DNA of 10,679 nucleotides from Tannerella sp. (GTDB taxonomy: Bacteria; Bacteroidota; Bacteroidia; Bacteroidales; Tannerellaceae), in contig JAITHS010000404.1 of assembly GCA_031279875.1 (NCBI GenBank), positions 1-10,679 of the forward strand. The letters are read 5' to 3'. The notes under the pieces are model-generated. The model was not told the origin of the DNA and searched no databases. It worked only from the letters and a program-made list of their open reading frames with translations. Below, piece after piece: positions 1 through 7,480 of this stretch; positions within the stretch are counted from its first letter, which is position 1, and each line of letters opens with the position of its first letter. A program made the translations under genes and the position numbers.

Positions 1-1049
1 GAATTGGCATTAACCATCATCTCCGTTAAATCGTAGGGTGTTTTCATATAACTCAAAGACCAGTCGCGATGATAACCCCATTGATTTTCGGGGATTGTCA
101 TTGCGCAATCCCAGTCAAAACCTTTTGTTTCTTCAAAAGTTGCGGGAAGATTGCGCTCGAAACGCTGGTCGTAGTCATCTATCAGGTCGCCATTTGTGTC
201 CACATGACGTTTACCGTTCTCGTCCGCGCGGAACCGGCTTCCGATAACAAGTCCTGGATGCATTTGCCTGAGTTCAATGCCCAAACTGTCCACCCATGCG
301 GATTGTTTCATCCACGCGCCTTCCCAGGTACCGTCGAACCAAAGCCCCTTGGCTGCGGGGAAATTGGTCAGCAATTCGATCAATTGATTTCTTGTGAATG
401 TTTTAAATGATTCATAGTCGGATTTTTCTTTTTCCGTCCGGAAAGGCTTGTAAGCATCCCAGTTTGCACGATCGTTGTCCGTTAAGGGCTTTCCCCCTGT
501 ATAACCCGGATGATTCCAGTCTATGATGGAAAAATAAAGATAAACATCTATCCCTTCGGCGGTATAGGCATCAACTAAGGCTTTGACAATATCCTTTTTA
601 TAAGGCGTATTGGCGATCGTATAATCGGTGTATTTACTGTGCCACATACAAAAACCGTCGTGATGCTTGGTGGTGAAGATCATATATCGGGCGCCCATCT
701 GTTTTGCCTGTTTCGCCCATTGCACGGCGTCAAAGTTTCGGGGATTAAACTGTTTGTACAGCTTGTCGTATTCTTCTCTGCTGATCAAGCCCGAAGTCCG
801 AAACCATTCGGCGGCAAACGTTGAGGTCTTGCCGTTCCATTGCCCGCCCGGAATGGCATAGACGCCCCAGTGAATGAACTGTCCAAGACCGTATTCGCGC
901 CAGCGCTGCATATCGCTGTCCGTACGTTTGCCAGGACGGTGAGAGCCATGTTTCAAGGGGACTTTTGTTTGTGTTGACGATGTTTGTGCAATACCCTGCA
1001 AACAGAATACAGAGTATAATAAAATGATAAAAGAAAATACTTTTTTCAT
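1..1049 (-). CDS. GH29 alpha-L-fucosidase, 3' end beyond window
   Basis: Secreted exo-glycosidase of family GH29, expected to release alpha-linked L-fucose from oligosaccharides by a retaining mechanism, probably in the periplasm. The visible 349 residues begin with a signal peptide (about 1-22, ending GIAQ). The GH29 catalytic barrel follows: FIHWGVY at 58-64 with IPGGQW at 66-71, the TTKHHDGF motif at 126-133, WFDGTW at 237-242 whose Asp239 is the expected nucleophile, and a CAMTIPENQWGY block at 315-326. The acid/base residue is not assigned. The ATG at 1049 is chosen because it gives MKK plus a hydrophobic signal sequence. The leader is A/T-rich with no Shine-Dalgarno. Family members usually have 430-600 residues, so the C-terminal beta-sandwich lies outside. 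The gene follows susC and susD on the same strand, which marks it as a PUL enzyme for fucosylated glycans; the linkage specificity cannot be read. Confidence 0.93.
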   Translation of the reverse strand, partial: MKKVFSFIILLYSVFCLQGIAQTSSTQTKVPLKHGSHRPGKRTDSDMQRWREYGLGQFIHWGVYAIPGGQWNGKTSTFAAEWFRTSGLISREEYDKLYKQFNPRNFDAVQWAKQAKQMGARYMIFTTKHHDGFCMWHSKYTDYTIANTPYKKDIVKALVDAYTAEGIDVYLYFSIIDWNHPGYTGGKPLTDNDRANWDAYKPFRTEKEKSDYESFKTFTRNQLIELLTNFPAAKGLWFDGTWEGAWMKQSAWVDSLGIELRQMHPGLVIGSRFRADENGKRHVDTNGDLIDDYDQRFERNLPATFEETKGFDWDCAMTIPENQWGYHRDWSLSYMKTPYDLTEMMVNAN

Positions 1050-1194
1050 AACGTAAATATAAATTTTGTTTTTATTCTTTCTCGGATTGCCTCCGAATAT
1101 CAGTTTACAATCAATTTTGATGTATATGTTTTAAATGGTTCGCCTCCGTGATAATCCAGGCTTTTCCAAGCCCAAAGCTAATGCAGCCATCGTG

Positions 1195-1202
1195 CAAATG
1201 TA
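1195..1202 (-). promoter_or_regulatory. possible promoter -7 box for the fucosidase gene
   Basis: The minus strand reads TACATTTG, an exact match to the Bacteroides -7 consensus TAnnTTTG. It lies about 145 nt before the fucosidase ATG and just after the hairpin that may end the susCD transcript. No TTTG is present at the -33 position, so support is one box only. The leader between it and the ATG has two small hairpins: GGCTT/AAGCC at 1159-1172 and TCGGA/TCCGA near 1081-1095. Confidence 0.35.
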
Positions 1203-1255
1203 CTGCTTTTTATTTTACCCGCACTGTTTCATATAGAAGCAAACAGGGCAACCGC

Positions 1256-1297
1256 ATTAAAAAGAGGGGCATTAAGCAGTAAACTCTCTGCCCCTCT
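1256..1297 (-). terminator. intrinsic terminator or attenuator after susD
   Basis: Perfect 8-bp arms AGAGGGGC (1263-1270) and GCCCCTCT (1290-1297) flank a 19-nt loop. Read on the minus strand, the hairpin begins 38 nt after the susD stop and is followed by TTTTTAAT. The loop is long, so it may be leaky and set the ratio of SusCD to the downstream fucosidase instead of stopping all transcription. The rest of 1050-1334 holds only the candidate promoter and two small hairpins. Confidence 0.55.
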
Positions 1298-1334
1298 GTG
1301 TTTAACATATCGTAAAAAAGTTCCGGTGTTTATT

Positions 1335-3080
1335 TTACCAACCGGGATTTGGCGTCAGTGTGGGATTCTTTTCTATTTCGGAAGGCGGAATAGCCCACTT
1401 CATCAGACGGTCGTCCCACACGAATGTGTGGTACTGGCTTTTGCCGTTTGCACCATGTATCTGCTTTTGACCAGCTCCGGGGAAGAATTTTGACTCTTTA
1501 TAAGTGCCGCAACGCAACTCCTCAAAAAGCGTAACGCCTTCGCCTGTAAACTCCCAGCGGAACTCCTTCCGTATGCGTTCGCGCAAGTTTGCCTGACTGG
1601 TTACTGTTGTGGCGGCGTTGCTGTTCAGCTCCGCTAAACCGGCGCGGCGACGTACCTGATTAACGTATCCGATAGCTTCTGCCCTCTTGCTGTCGCCCTG
1701 CTCGTTGAGCGCTTCGGCGAGATAGAGCAGAACTCCGGCATATCGCATCAGGGGAATGTCTATCGGCGAGTTGTCGCGATTGATGTAGGGGTCGCCGCCG
1801 GTGCAGATAAACTTGCGATACAGGTAATAGAAACTCGTATTAGAGTTTGTCCTAATGTCCCCGTCGTCCAAGTTGCGGAATGGCCAGCGCAGTTCATAAT
1901 TGGATGTTACGCCGTCGCGGCCTCCGAGATAGGCACAGTACGGAGTGATTATGGTAGCGTTCAGACGCGGGTCGCGATTGGCATACACCGCCTTGATACG
2001 CGCTTCGTTTCCTGTCGGCAGATATTTAGTCATGTCAGCTGTGGAGAGGGAGGTCTTCTCAGCATCGGTCATGTTATCGCGCAGGAAATAAACGAGGCGT
2101 TGATCCGGAGTCATTGAATTGTAACCCGGAAAGACGTCGTTCCAGTTAAATGGAGTGCCGTCTTTATTTTCGTATGTATCGACGAAGTCGGGTGTAAAGG
2201 CGGTTTCGTTGACGCCGTTCTGGTAGGTTCCTCCATTACCGCACCAGCGGCTCAGACTGTTGCCGAAGCCGGTCGGATCTCTGACGCACTGACGCGAGAA
2301 AATCATTTCCGGACAGCGTTCGTTGGCTTCGGTGAACAGCGCTTCGTAGCCGCCCTGAAACAGCTCGTAACCCAGCTTGCCTACCTCCTTGAAGTCGCTT
2401 TCCGCTTTGGCGTACTCTTTCGTCCAGAGATACGTCATTCCGCGCAGGGTATAGGCGGCGCCTTTGGTGGCGCGTCCGTAGTTTACATCATCGGCGTTGT
2501 AACGACCGGGGAAATCCGGATTGTTGATGCAGTCGGTCAAGTCGTCGATAACAGTCTGCCATACTTTTTCGGGGGTTTCGCGCGGGCGGTTGTATTCCTC
2601 CGCCGAAAGGTTTTCGAGGTACACGGGCACGCCGTGGAAAATCCTGTTCAGCCTGAAGTAGGCGTATGCGCGCAAAAACTTGCTCTCGCACATCAGCCGG
2701 TTGAATTTGGCTTCGGTGAGTGGCGCGCTGTGCAGGTTGGCGATGGCGTCGTTCGCACGGCTTATCATCTCGTAATGCGAATTCCAATTGCCGGAGAACA
2801 TGCCGTCGGAGGGCGATATGGTATTGGTTACGTAGGTAATCCATCCCCAAATCCATATATTGAAAGCTTGGGGACCATAGGTCTCGTAATAGTCGATGCG
2901 ACCGGCGACATGCTCATGAGCGAGCACATTGTAAATGCCCACGACGCCCTGGTCGGCAAGCGATTCGACTGTCCACACGTTTCCTGTTCCCGCCTTGTCG
3001 TAGGGGAAAGTATCAAGCAGATCGCTTTTGCATGCGCAAATTGATACTGCTACTGCAATGATTGTTATTATTTTTTTCAT
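1335..3080 (-). CDS. SusD/RagB-type glycan-binding outer-membrane lipoprotein
   Basis: Surface lipoprotein that caps the SusC channel and binds the glycan before import. The 581-residue product starts with a lipoprotein signal: MKK, a hydrophobic stretch, then ICAC with Cys17 as the lipidated residue, followed by KSD, similar to the Bacteroidota surface-export signal. The SusD-like N-terminal helical TPR region covers roughly 20-230. The RagB/SusD domain covers roughly 290-581 and includes the typical 'MRYAGVLLYLAEALNE' segment near 440-460 and the family ending NPTLTPNPGW. The length is normal for SusD homologues (about 500-600). It lies 12 nt after the susC stop, so the two are certainly co-transcribed. 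It looks intact, unlike its SusC partner. Its ligand cannot be read from sequence; the downstream fucosidase suggests a fucosylated glycan. Confidence 0.95.
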   Translation of the reverse strand: MKKIITIIAVAVSICACKSDLLDTFPYDKAGTGNVWTVESLADQGVVGIYNVLAHEHVAGRIDYYETYGPQAFNIWIWGWITYVTNTISPSDGMFSGNWNSHYEMISRANDAIANLHSAPLTEAKFNRLMCESKFLRAYAYFRLNRIFHGVPVYLENLSAEEYNRPRETPEKVWQTVIDDLTDCINNPDFPGRYNADDVNYGRATKGAAYTLRGMTYLWTKEYAKAESDFKEVGKLGYELFQGGYEALFTEANERCPEMIFSRQCVRDPTGFGNSLSRWCGNGGTYQNGVNETAFTPDFVDTYENKDGTPFNWNDVFPGYNSMTPDQRLVYFLRDNMTDAEKTSLSTADMTKYLPTGNEARIKAVYANRDPRLNATIITPYCAYLGGRDGVTSNYELRWPFRNLDDGDIRTNSNTSFYYLYRKFICTGGDPYINRDNSPIDIPLMRYAGVLLYLAEALNEQGDSKRAEAIGYVNQVRRRAGLAELNSNAATTVTSQANLRERIRKEFRWEFTGEGVTLFEELRCGTYKESKFFPGAGQKQIHGANGKSQYHTFVWDDRLMKWAIPPSEIEKNPTLTPNPGW

Positions 3081-3092
3081 TTGATTAACGTT

Positions 3093-4946
3093 TTAAAATG
3101 ATACATTAAGTCCTATTGCGTAGTGTCTCACCGGCTGATACCTCGGCTGCGATCCCTGTTCCGGGTCCACGCCGGGGAAGGAGGTAAACGTCAGGAGGTT
3201 CTCGCCGGATACGTATAGACGTATTTTTTCGGCGTTTATTTTACTCGTCAATTTTTTTGGCAGAGTATATCCGAGCGTGATGTTTTTCACCTTCAGATAG
3301 TCGCCTTTGAAGAGATAATAGTCCGAGGAGTTTCTGATGCTGCTGTTCTGCGTGTTTTGCGTGAGGCGCGGATATTTTGCGTTGATGTTGGTGCGCGGGT
3401 CGTTCGGATTGTCGGGATCGTAGAAATAGTGGTTCTCGGCGACATTGCGCGAAAGGCTCTGCGAAAACTGCAGCAGTGTCGAGTTGTAGCCGTGTTCACG
3501 GAAGAAGAGTTTGAAATCGGCAGCGCCCGCCAGAGTAAGGCTGAGGTCTATGCCCTTCCATTCGCTCTGCAGTTGGAATCCAAAGCTGTATCGTGGCATT
3601 GATGCGGCGTCGAGCAGGATACGGTCGTTGTCGTTTCCGTAAATTTTGTCGCCGTTGTTATCGGCATAGAGATAGTCGCCGTAATACAGTCCGTTTCTGG
3701 CGCCCACGGTGGTGGCATTGAAGCCGTCGAATGTGTAGCCAGCCGCAACCATATCTTTTGCCCACTTCATGTCGGCTTCGGTACGAATCATACCGTCATG
3801 CGGTCCGCCGCCGGGGTTCACTGTTCCGTCGGATCCGTAATATGTTTCGTTGCCACGATAGCCGGTGCGCAGGAACCATTCGTTGATTCTCCGCTCTTCG
3901 ATGACGCGCTGGTCGCCGCCTTGCGAAACATCACCAAGGTTTGTCTTCCATACCGATTCGCCGTTCTCCTCGACCCATCCCTGCTTGAGCGGTCCTTTGT
4001 AGTGCGACACGACGTTAGCGGCATAACCCAGATTGCCCGACACGCTGTAATTGAATTCGCCGATGCGGTCGCTCCATCCGAGCATGACATCGAAGCCCTT
4101 GTTGGTTACTTCGGCAAGGTTCATACGCGGAGGCGTCTTGCTGCCGGCTGAACCCGGAATGCTGATTCGGCAAAGGATACCGTCGGTCAACTTGTAGTAA
4201 GCGTCTAATTCGAGCGTCAGGCGGTTTTTGAGAAAGCGCGCGTCGATACCTATGTTGCGGATATCCGACTTTTCCCCCGAAAGCAGCGGATTATTGATTT
4301 CGGTTTGCGCAAGTCCTTCGTTCACTTTGCCGCCTAACGGATATTTCGCCGCATTGTAAACGCCCTGATATTCGTAGTCGCCCACCGAGTCGCCGCCGTA
4401 ATTGCCGTTTATCCCCCATGAAAGTCGCAGCTTCAGATCGTTCAGCCAGCCGCGCGTACTTTCCATAAAACTCTCTTCGCTGACACGCCAGCCAGCCGAC
4501 ACCGAGGGGAACGTACCCCAGCGATGCTCTCGCTTGAAGCGCGAATGTCCGTCGTAGCGCATGTTAAATTCAAAGAGGTAGCGCGATTTGTAGGCGTATG
4601 TCAAGCGTCCGAACAGTGCTCGCGAAGCACGGTCTTTGCGACTGCCCCATGCGTCGAGCACTTCCGTACCGGACGAGACCGTGTGGATGCTTTCGTCTAT
4701 CAGTCCCTTGCGCGTACCGCCATTGCTCCAGTCCGTCCAGTAATATTCCTGAAATCCGAGCAGAGCCGTAACATCGTGGTCTTCGGCGAAAGTTGCAGAA
4801 TAGTTCAGCAGATGTTCCAGCGTGTAGGAATGGAGTTCGACGTGTACAGTTCGGTGTTGGGCAGTACGCTGCCCATTTTTTCGTTGCGACTGAAACTTAG
4901 CTGTCCGCTTGCCTCGGCATTGGTCCAGCTGTCGGCGCTTTCCCAC
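3093..4946 (-). CDS. SusC-type TonB-dependent transporter, C-terminal fragment after frameshift
   Basis: C-terminal two thirds of the TonB-dependent outer-membrane beta-barrel that imports glycans bound by SusD. The native frame is recognisable from about 4826 downward (SYTLEHLLNYSATF, then VTALLGFQEYYWTDW). Residues upstream of that in this frame (start MGKRRQLDQ) are an out-of-frame reading of the N-terminal fragment, so the nominal start at 4946 is not a real start. Barrel signatures include NMRYDGHSRF, FPSVSAGWRVSEE, LKLRLSWGINGN and KNITLGYTLPKKL. The protein ends GLNVSF, and the terminal Phe is the usual outer-membrane assembly signal. Rejoining the two fragments by one inserted base gives 1,100 residues, a normal SusC length. 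As sequenced it would not be made from its own start unless the shift is an assembly error or is bypassed. Confidence 0.9.
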   Translation of the reverse strand: MGKRRQLDQCRGKRTAKFQSQRKNGQRTAQHRTVHVELHSYTLEHLLNYSATFAEDHDVTALLGFQEYYWTDWSNGGTRKGLIDESIHTVSSGTEVLDAWGSRKDRASRALFGRLTYAYKSRYLFEFNMRYDGHSRFKREHRWGTFPSVSAGWRVSEESFMESTRGWLNDLKLRLSWGINGNYGGDSVGDYEYQGVYNAAKYPLGGKVNEGLAQTEINNPLLSGEKSDIRNIGIDARFLKNRLTLELDAYYKLTDGILCRISIPGSAGSKTPPRMNLAEVTNKGFDVMLGWSDRIGEFNYSVSGNLGYAANVVSHYKGPLKQGWVEENGESVWKTNLGDVSQGGDQRVIEERRINEWFLRTGYRGNETYYGSDGTVNPGGGPHDGMIRTEADMKWAKDMVAAGYTFDGFNATTVGARNGLYYGDYLYADNNGDKIYGNDNDRILLDAASMPRYSFGFQLQSEWKGIDLSLTLAGAADFKLFFREHGYNSTLLQFSQSLSRNVAENHYFYDPDNPNDPRTNINAKYPRLTQNTQNSSIRNSSDYYLFKGDYLKVKNITLGYTLPKKLTSKINAEKIRLYVSGENLLTFTSFPGVDPEQGSQPRYQPVRHYAIGLNVSF

Positions 4947-6394
4947 AGTCGCTCGTAATGCAGGTTGACGTCCCAGGTCAGTCCTTCGATTATCTTGAAC
5001 TTGACGTAGGTGGTTGCGTTCAGACGCACCCGTTCTGTCCTTCCGTTGGCGCTGGCATCCAGACGCTGGCGGAGATTGGTGGCGCTCGGCTTCTCGTTCA
5101 CACTTTCGGAAGTGCCGTAAACACCGTTGTAGAGGGGATATAATCCCGGAACAACGCCCATGATCCAGCTGTTGGTTCCGTAGCCCGAAAAGTCGTAGAA
5201 ATTAATACGTCCGCGATTGTCCCTGTTGCCGTAAATGCGGACGCCCGCAGTCAGCCACTTGGTTACGTCCGATTCGAGATTGACGCGCAGGTTGATGCGT
5301 TTCATGTCCGAATAGTCCACCAGACCGGGATTGTCCACGTATCCCATCGACATCAGATAGCGAGCCTTGCCCGTATTTCCCGAAATGGACACATTGTGGT
5401 CGTGCATCAGGCTGTTTTTGTTGTACACTTCACGAATCCAGTCGGTATTGGGATAAGCCACGTAGTTCGGATAACCGTACTGGTTCACTCCATTGGGGTC
5501 TTTCGCCTTGTCGCGCCAGAGTTGAATGTCCGTTACCGGATCGAACATTTGTCCGCTGCCGCTCTGGAAAGCAGATTCATTGTGATATTCCATAAAATCG
5601 GCGTAATTGCTGACCACTCGCGGCAAGTTGACCGGATTCATGAATGACATTCGTCCGGAATAGACGACGTTCGTCTTGCCCGACTTGTTGCCCGCTTTTG
5701 TAGTGATAAGCAGCACCCCGCTGCCCGCGCGCGCTCCGTAGATTGCCGCTGAAGCCCCGTCCTTGAGAATGGAAATGGAAGCGATGTCATTTGGATTGAT
5801 GTCGTCCATCGACGCCACCATACCATCCACAAGTATAAGCGGATTGTTATCGTTCAGCGTACTTATCCCGCGTATTCGCAAAGTTGCACCGTCGGCTCCC
5901 GGCTGTCCGGACGACTGCAAAACGGTAAGACCTGCCAGCGACGAGGACACACTGGTGATAGGACGCGACGTTACCTGTTCTTCAAAGTTAATCGACGAAA
6001 CGGCGCCCGTTACGTTCACCTTTTTCTGCCTGCCGTAGCCGACCACCACCACTTCGTCGAGAGCTTCGGCTGATGCGACAAGCGTTACATTGACGACCGA
6101 GCGCGAACCAACGGCAATTTCCTGTGCTGCGTAGCCCATCAGATAATAGACCAGGGTTGCTTTGTCGTCGGGAACAGCGATAGAATATGTGCCGTCGGCG
6201 CCGCTAAGCACGCCAACGTTTGTGCCTTTTACAGTAATCGTTACCCCCGGCAGTCCGCCCGAAGCATCGGATACACTTCCGGAAACCGTCTGCTGCGCTC
6301 GCAGTCCAAAGGTTCCGGCGAGAATAAGAGTCGCGACAAGTATTGCTGTCGGCATGACTCTCAAATACCTATTGTTTACAATTTTCTGTTGCAT
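4805..6394 (-). CDS. SusC-type TonB-dependent transporter, N-terminal fragment before frameshift
   Basis: N-terminal half of the same transporter. Residues 1-34 form a signal peptide (cleavage expected after LRAQ). Residues 36-110 form a carboxypeptidase-D-like regulatory domain (VSGSVSDASGGLPGVTITVKG). The SusC family box DEVVVVGYG is at 113-121. The plug domain is at about 122-235, with LRIRGISTL, PLILVDG and ASISILKDGASAAIYGARA. The first barrel strands follow. The frame is native to about residue 521 (TSNS) and then reads eight wrong residues to a stop at 4805. The N-terminal regulatory domain is usual for Bacteroidota SusC proteins; there is no N-terminal STN domain, so the classical anti-sigma-coupled signalling type is unlikely. 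The start codon has no Shine-Dalgarno, as is common in this phylum. If the frameshift is real this is a pseudogene and SusD has lost its channel. Confidence 0.92.
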   Translation of the reverse strand: MQQKIVNNRYLRVMPTAILVATLILAGTFGLRAQQTVSGSVSDASGGLPGVTITVKGTNVGVLSGADGTYSIAVPDDKATLVYYLMGYAAQEIAVGSRSVVNVTLVASAEALDEVVVVGYGRQKKVNVTGAVSSINFEEQVTSRPITSVSSSLAGLTVLQSSGQPGADGATLRIRGISTLNDNNPLILVDGMVASMDDINPNDIASISILKDGASAAIYGARAGSGVLLITTKAGNKSGKTNVVYSGRMSFMNPVNLPRVVSNYADFMEYHNESAFQSGSGQMFDPVTDIQLWRDKAKDPNGVNQYGYPNYVAYPNTDWIREVYNKNSLMHDHNVSISGNTGKARYLMSMGYVDNPGLVDYSDMKRINLRVNLESDVTKWLTAGVRIYGNRDNRGRINFYDFSGYGTNSWIMGVVPGLYPLYNGVYGTSESVNEKPSATNLRQRLDASANGRTERVRLNATTYVKFKIIEGLTWDVNLHYERLWESADSWTNAEASGQLSFSRNEKMGSVLPNTELYTSNSIPTRWNIC

Positions 6395-6543
6395 TATACT
6401 TAGGTTTATTTTAAATTCTTGATAATATATTATTATTTGCGGTAGAAACTGAGTTTAAAAGCATAGTCAAATTTCCACGTTTTGCCTCATTTTTACGTGC
6501 TTCGGCTTACACAACCTTTTCAGGAAATAAATTTCCCGTCCTT

Positions 6544-6627
6544 GCAAAAAACGCAGGTTTGCGGGTAATGGCGTTCGACGACGGAGGCAAGCGCGGCGAA
6601 CGCTTTACAGCGTAAACCTGTTTTTGC
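6544..6627. repeat. 84-nt imperfect hairpin with T-runs on both strands
   Basis: Main arms run 6554-6577 (CAGGTTTGCG ... GCGTTCG) and 6597-6620 (CGAACGC ... CGTAAACCTG), with a few internal mismatches and a 19-nt loop. GCAAAAA (6544-6550) and TTTTTGC (6621-6627) extend the pairing outside a 3-nt bulge. On the minus strand the hairpin is followed by TTTTTTGC, and on the plus strand by TTTTTGCC, so it could work as a terminator or attenuator in either direction. It lies 150-230 nt before the susC start. Confidence 0.6.
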
Positions 6628-6774
6628 CCAATAGCCAGATGTTGGGTGCAGTTAAATTTATTTTTTGATATTCAGGTAAAAATTTAGCTATTCCATTCGC
6701 CGTGCGAAAACGCAACAGCAAAGGATATAAGTTCAGCAAAAGATATAAGGAAATATTATGGGAAAATACAAAAA

Positions 6775-6798
6775 GCCTGCAAATTATAAATTGCAAGC
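6775..6798. repeat. 24-nt imperfect A/T-rich palindrome
   Basis: TGCAAATTATAAATTGCA (6778-6795) is a palindrome except for one pair of symmetric A-A mismatches. It is weakly extended by GC at both ends. It could be an operator-like site in the susC upstream region, but A/T-rich palindromes of this size also arise by chance. Confidence 0.25.
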
Positions 6799-6858
6799 AT
6801 TTAAATTTAACGGGATTATAGGTTCTCTCTCTGCAAAAATCGTGCCAAAGATTTCACG

Positions 6859-6882
6859 ACAAGCAAATTGCAGTTTGCTTGT
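6859..6882. repeat. inverted repeat, 9-bp arms, in susC upstream region
   Basis: ACAAGCAAA (6859-6867) and TTTGCTTGT (6874-6882) are perfect arms around a 6-nt spacer TTGCAG. TCGTG/CACGA (6840-6844/6854-6858) lies immediately beside it. The size and symmetry fit a dimeric regulator's operator. It would lie about 60-80 nt downstream of the candidate susC promoter start point. Confidence 0.4.
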
Positions 6883-6942
6883 TATGGAAAACCTGTGGTA
6901 TTTTGCAATTAAGTTCATATAATTTTTAAATAAAATCCGTTG

Positions 6943-6973
6943 CAAATATAATCACAATTTTTCAAAATGCAAG
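6943..6973 (-). promoter_or_regulatory. candidate susC promoter (Bacteroides type)
   Basis: The minus strand has a -7 box TATATTTG (6943-6950), an exact TAnnTTTG match. CTTG at 6970-6973 lies 19 nt upstream, one base off the -33 consensus TTTG and at the normal spacing. It is the best-matching promoter I found between susC and the AbiE genes on this strand. It would give susC an unusually long leader of about 540 nt that contains the 84-nt hairpin. A closer promoter that departs from the consensus cannot be excluded. Confidence 0.4.
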
Positions 6974-7006
6974 TCTTTTTTGTTAAAATCTTTTAAATAC
7001 TTTTAA

Positions 7007-7035
7007 TTTGCCTGATGACAAATATATTATGTTTG
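7007..7035 (+). promoter_or_regulatory. possible divergent promoter with no gene downstream
   Basis: TTTG (7007-7010) and TATGTTTG (7028-7035) are exact matches to both Bacteroides promoter boxes on the plus strand, but the 17-nt spacing is shorter than the usual 19-21. About 45-50 nt downstream is TATTTTTTTCG (about 7080-7090), preceded by G/C-rich sequence with weak pairing. No plus-strand gene follows. It could be a chance match, a remnant of a lost gene, or the start of a very short RNA. Confidence 0.2.
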
Positions 7036-7341
7036 GAAATTTGCCGGAAACAGCGGCTTTTGCCGTACCGGTTGGCGGGTATTTTTTTCGCCGAAAGCAC
7101 AGCAACGGGTTTGATTATCTATTCATATTGACTTCCACGTCATCGTTATTTATCAACTTTTGACGTTGTCTGATTAGCTTTTTGCTTTGGAAATAGAAAT
7201 TTGCACCGCATAAGAGCATGCAGTTCCAGAGGCAGCACATTCAAATTTACCGTATATGTTCGCTGAAAAACCTGATTTTCTAAACAAAACAAGCTCTTAT
7301 GTAACTCTTTTTGGACTTTCTAATGTTCGTTCAGGCGTTGC

Positions 7342-7468
7342 GGATGCCACGTCCCGCGCCTTACATGACCGGCATCCGGTCCTTGCATGACCGACGTCCG
7401 GTCCTTGCATGACCGGCGCCCGGTCCTTACATGACCGACGTCCGGTCCTTGCATGACCGGCATCCGGT
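7342..7468. repeat. 22-bp tandem repeat array of palindromic units
   Basis: Four complete 22-bp units begin at 7364, 7386, 7408 and 7430. A fifth is truncated (7452-7468), and a diverged copy precedes them at 7342-7363. Each unit is CATG, then a core of the form ACCGnnnnCCGGT, then CCTTG or CCTTA. The cores read GCAT, ACGT, GCGC, ACGT, GCAT in the variable positions, an ABCBA order. Most cores can form a small hairpin (ACCGG/CCGGT). There are no spacers, so it is not a CRISPR array. Confidence 0.9.
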
Positions 7469-7480
7469 GGATTTGCAAAT

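Noticed and set aside
69..410. Plus-strand open frame of 113 codons at the left edge
   Set aside because: It lies opposite the continuous GH29 frame, which has clear catalytic motifs.
4805..4946. Programmed ribosomal frameshift in susC
   Set aside because: No slippery heptamer or downstream structure is evident at the join, and SusC genes are not known to use frameshifting. A one-base error or mutation is simpler.
4524..4958. Plus-strand open frame of 144 codons opposite susC
   Set aside because: Antisense shadow of the SusC coding sequence with no domain or promoter of its own. The other open frames opposite susC and susD are judged the same.
6605..6796. Minus-strand open frame of 63 codons with a hydrophobic start
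   Set aside because: A/T-rich sequence gives hydrophobic residues by chance; it overlaps the 84-nt hairpin and has no ribosome binding site or recognised similarity.
7149..7320. Minus-strand stretch of about 55 codons without a stop (contains YTVNLNVLPLEL)
   Set aside because: No start codon near its beginning and no family recognised; this length is expected by chance.
7364..7468. CRISPR array
   Set aside because: The 22-bp units are contiguous with no spacers, and no cas genes are present.
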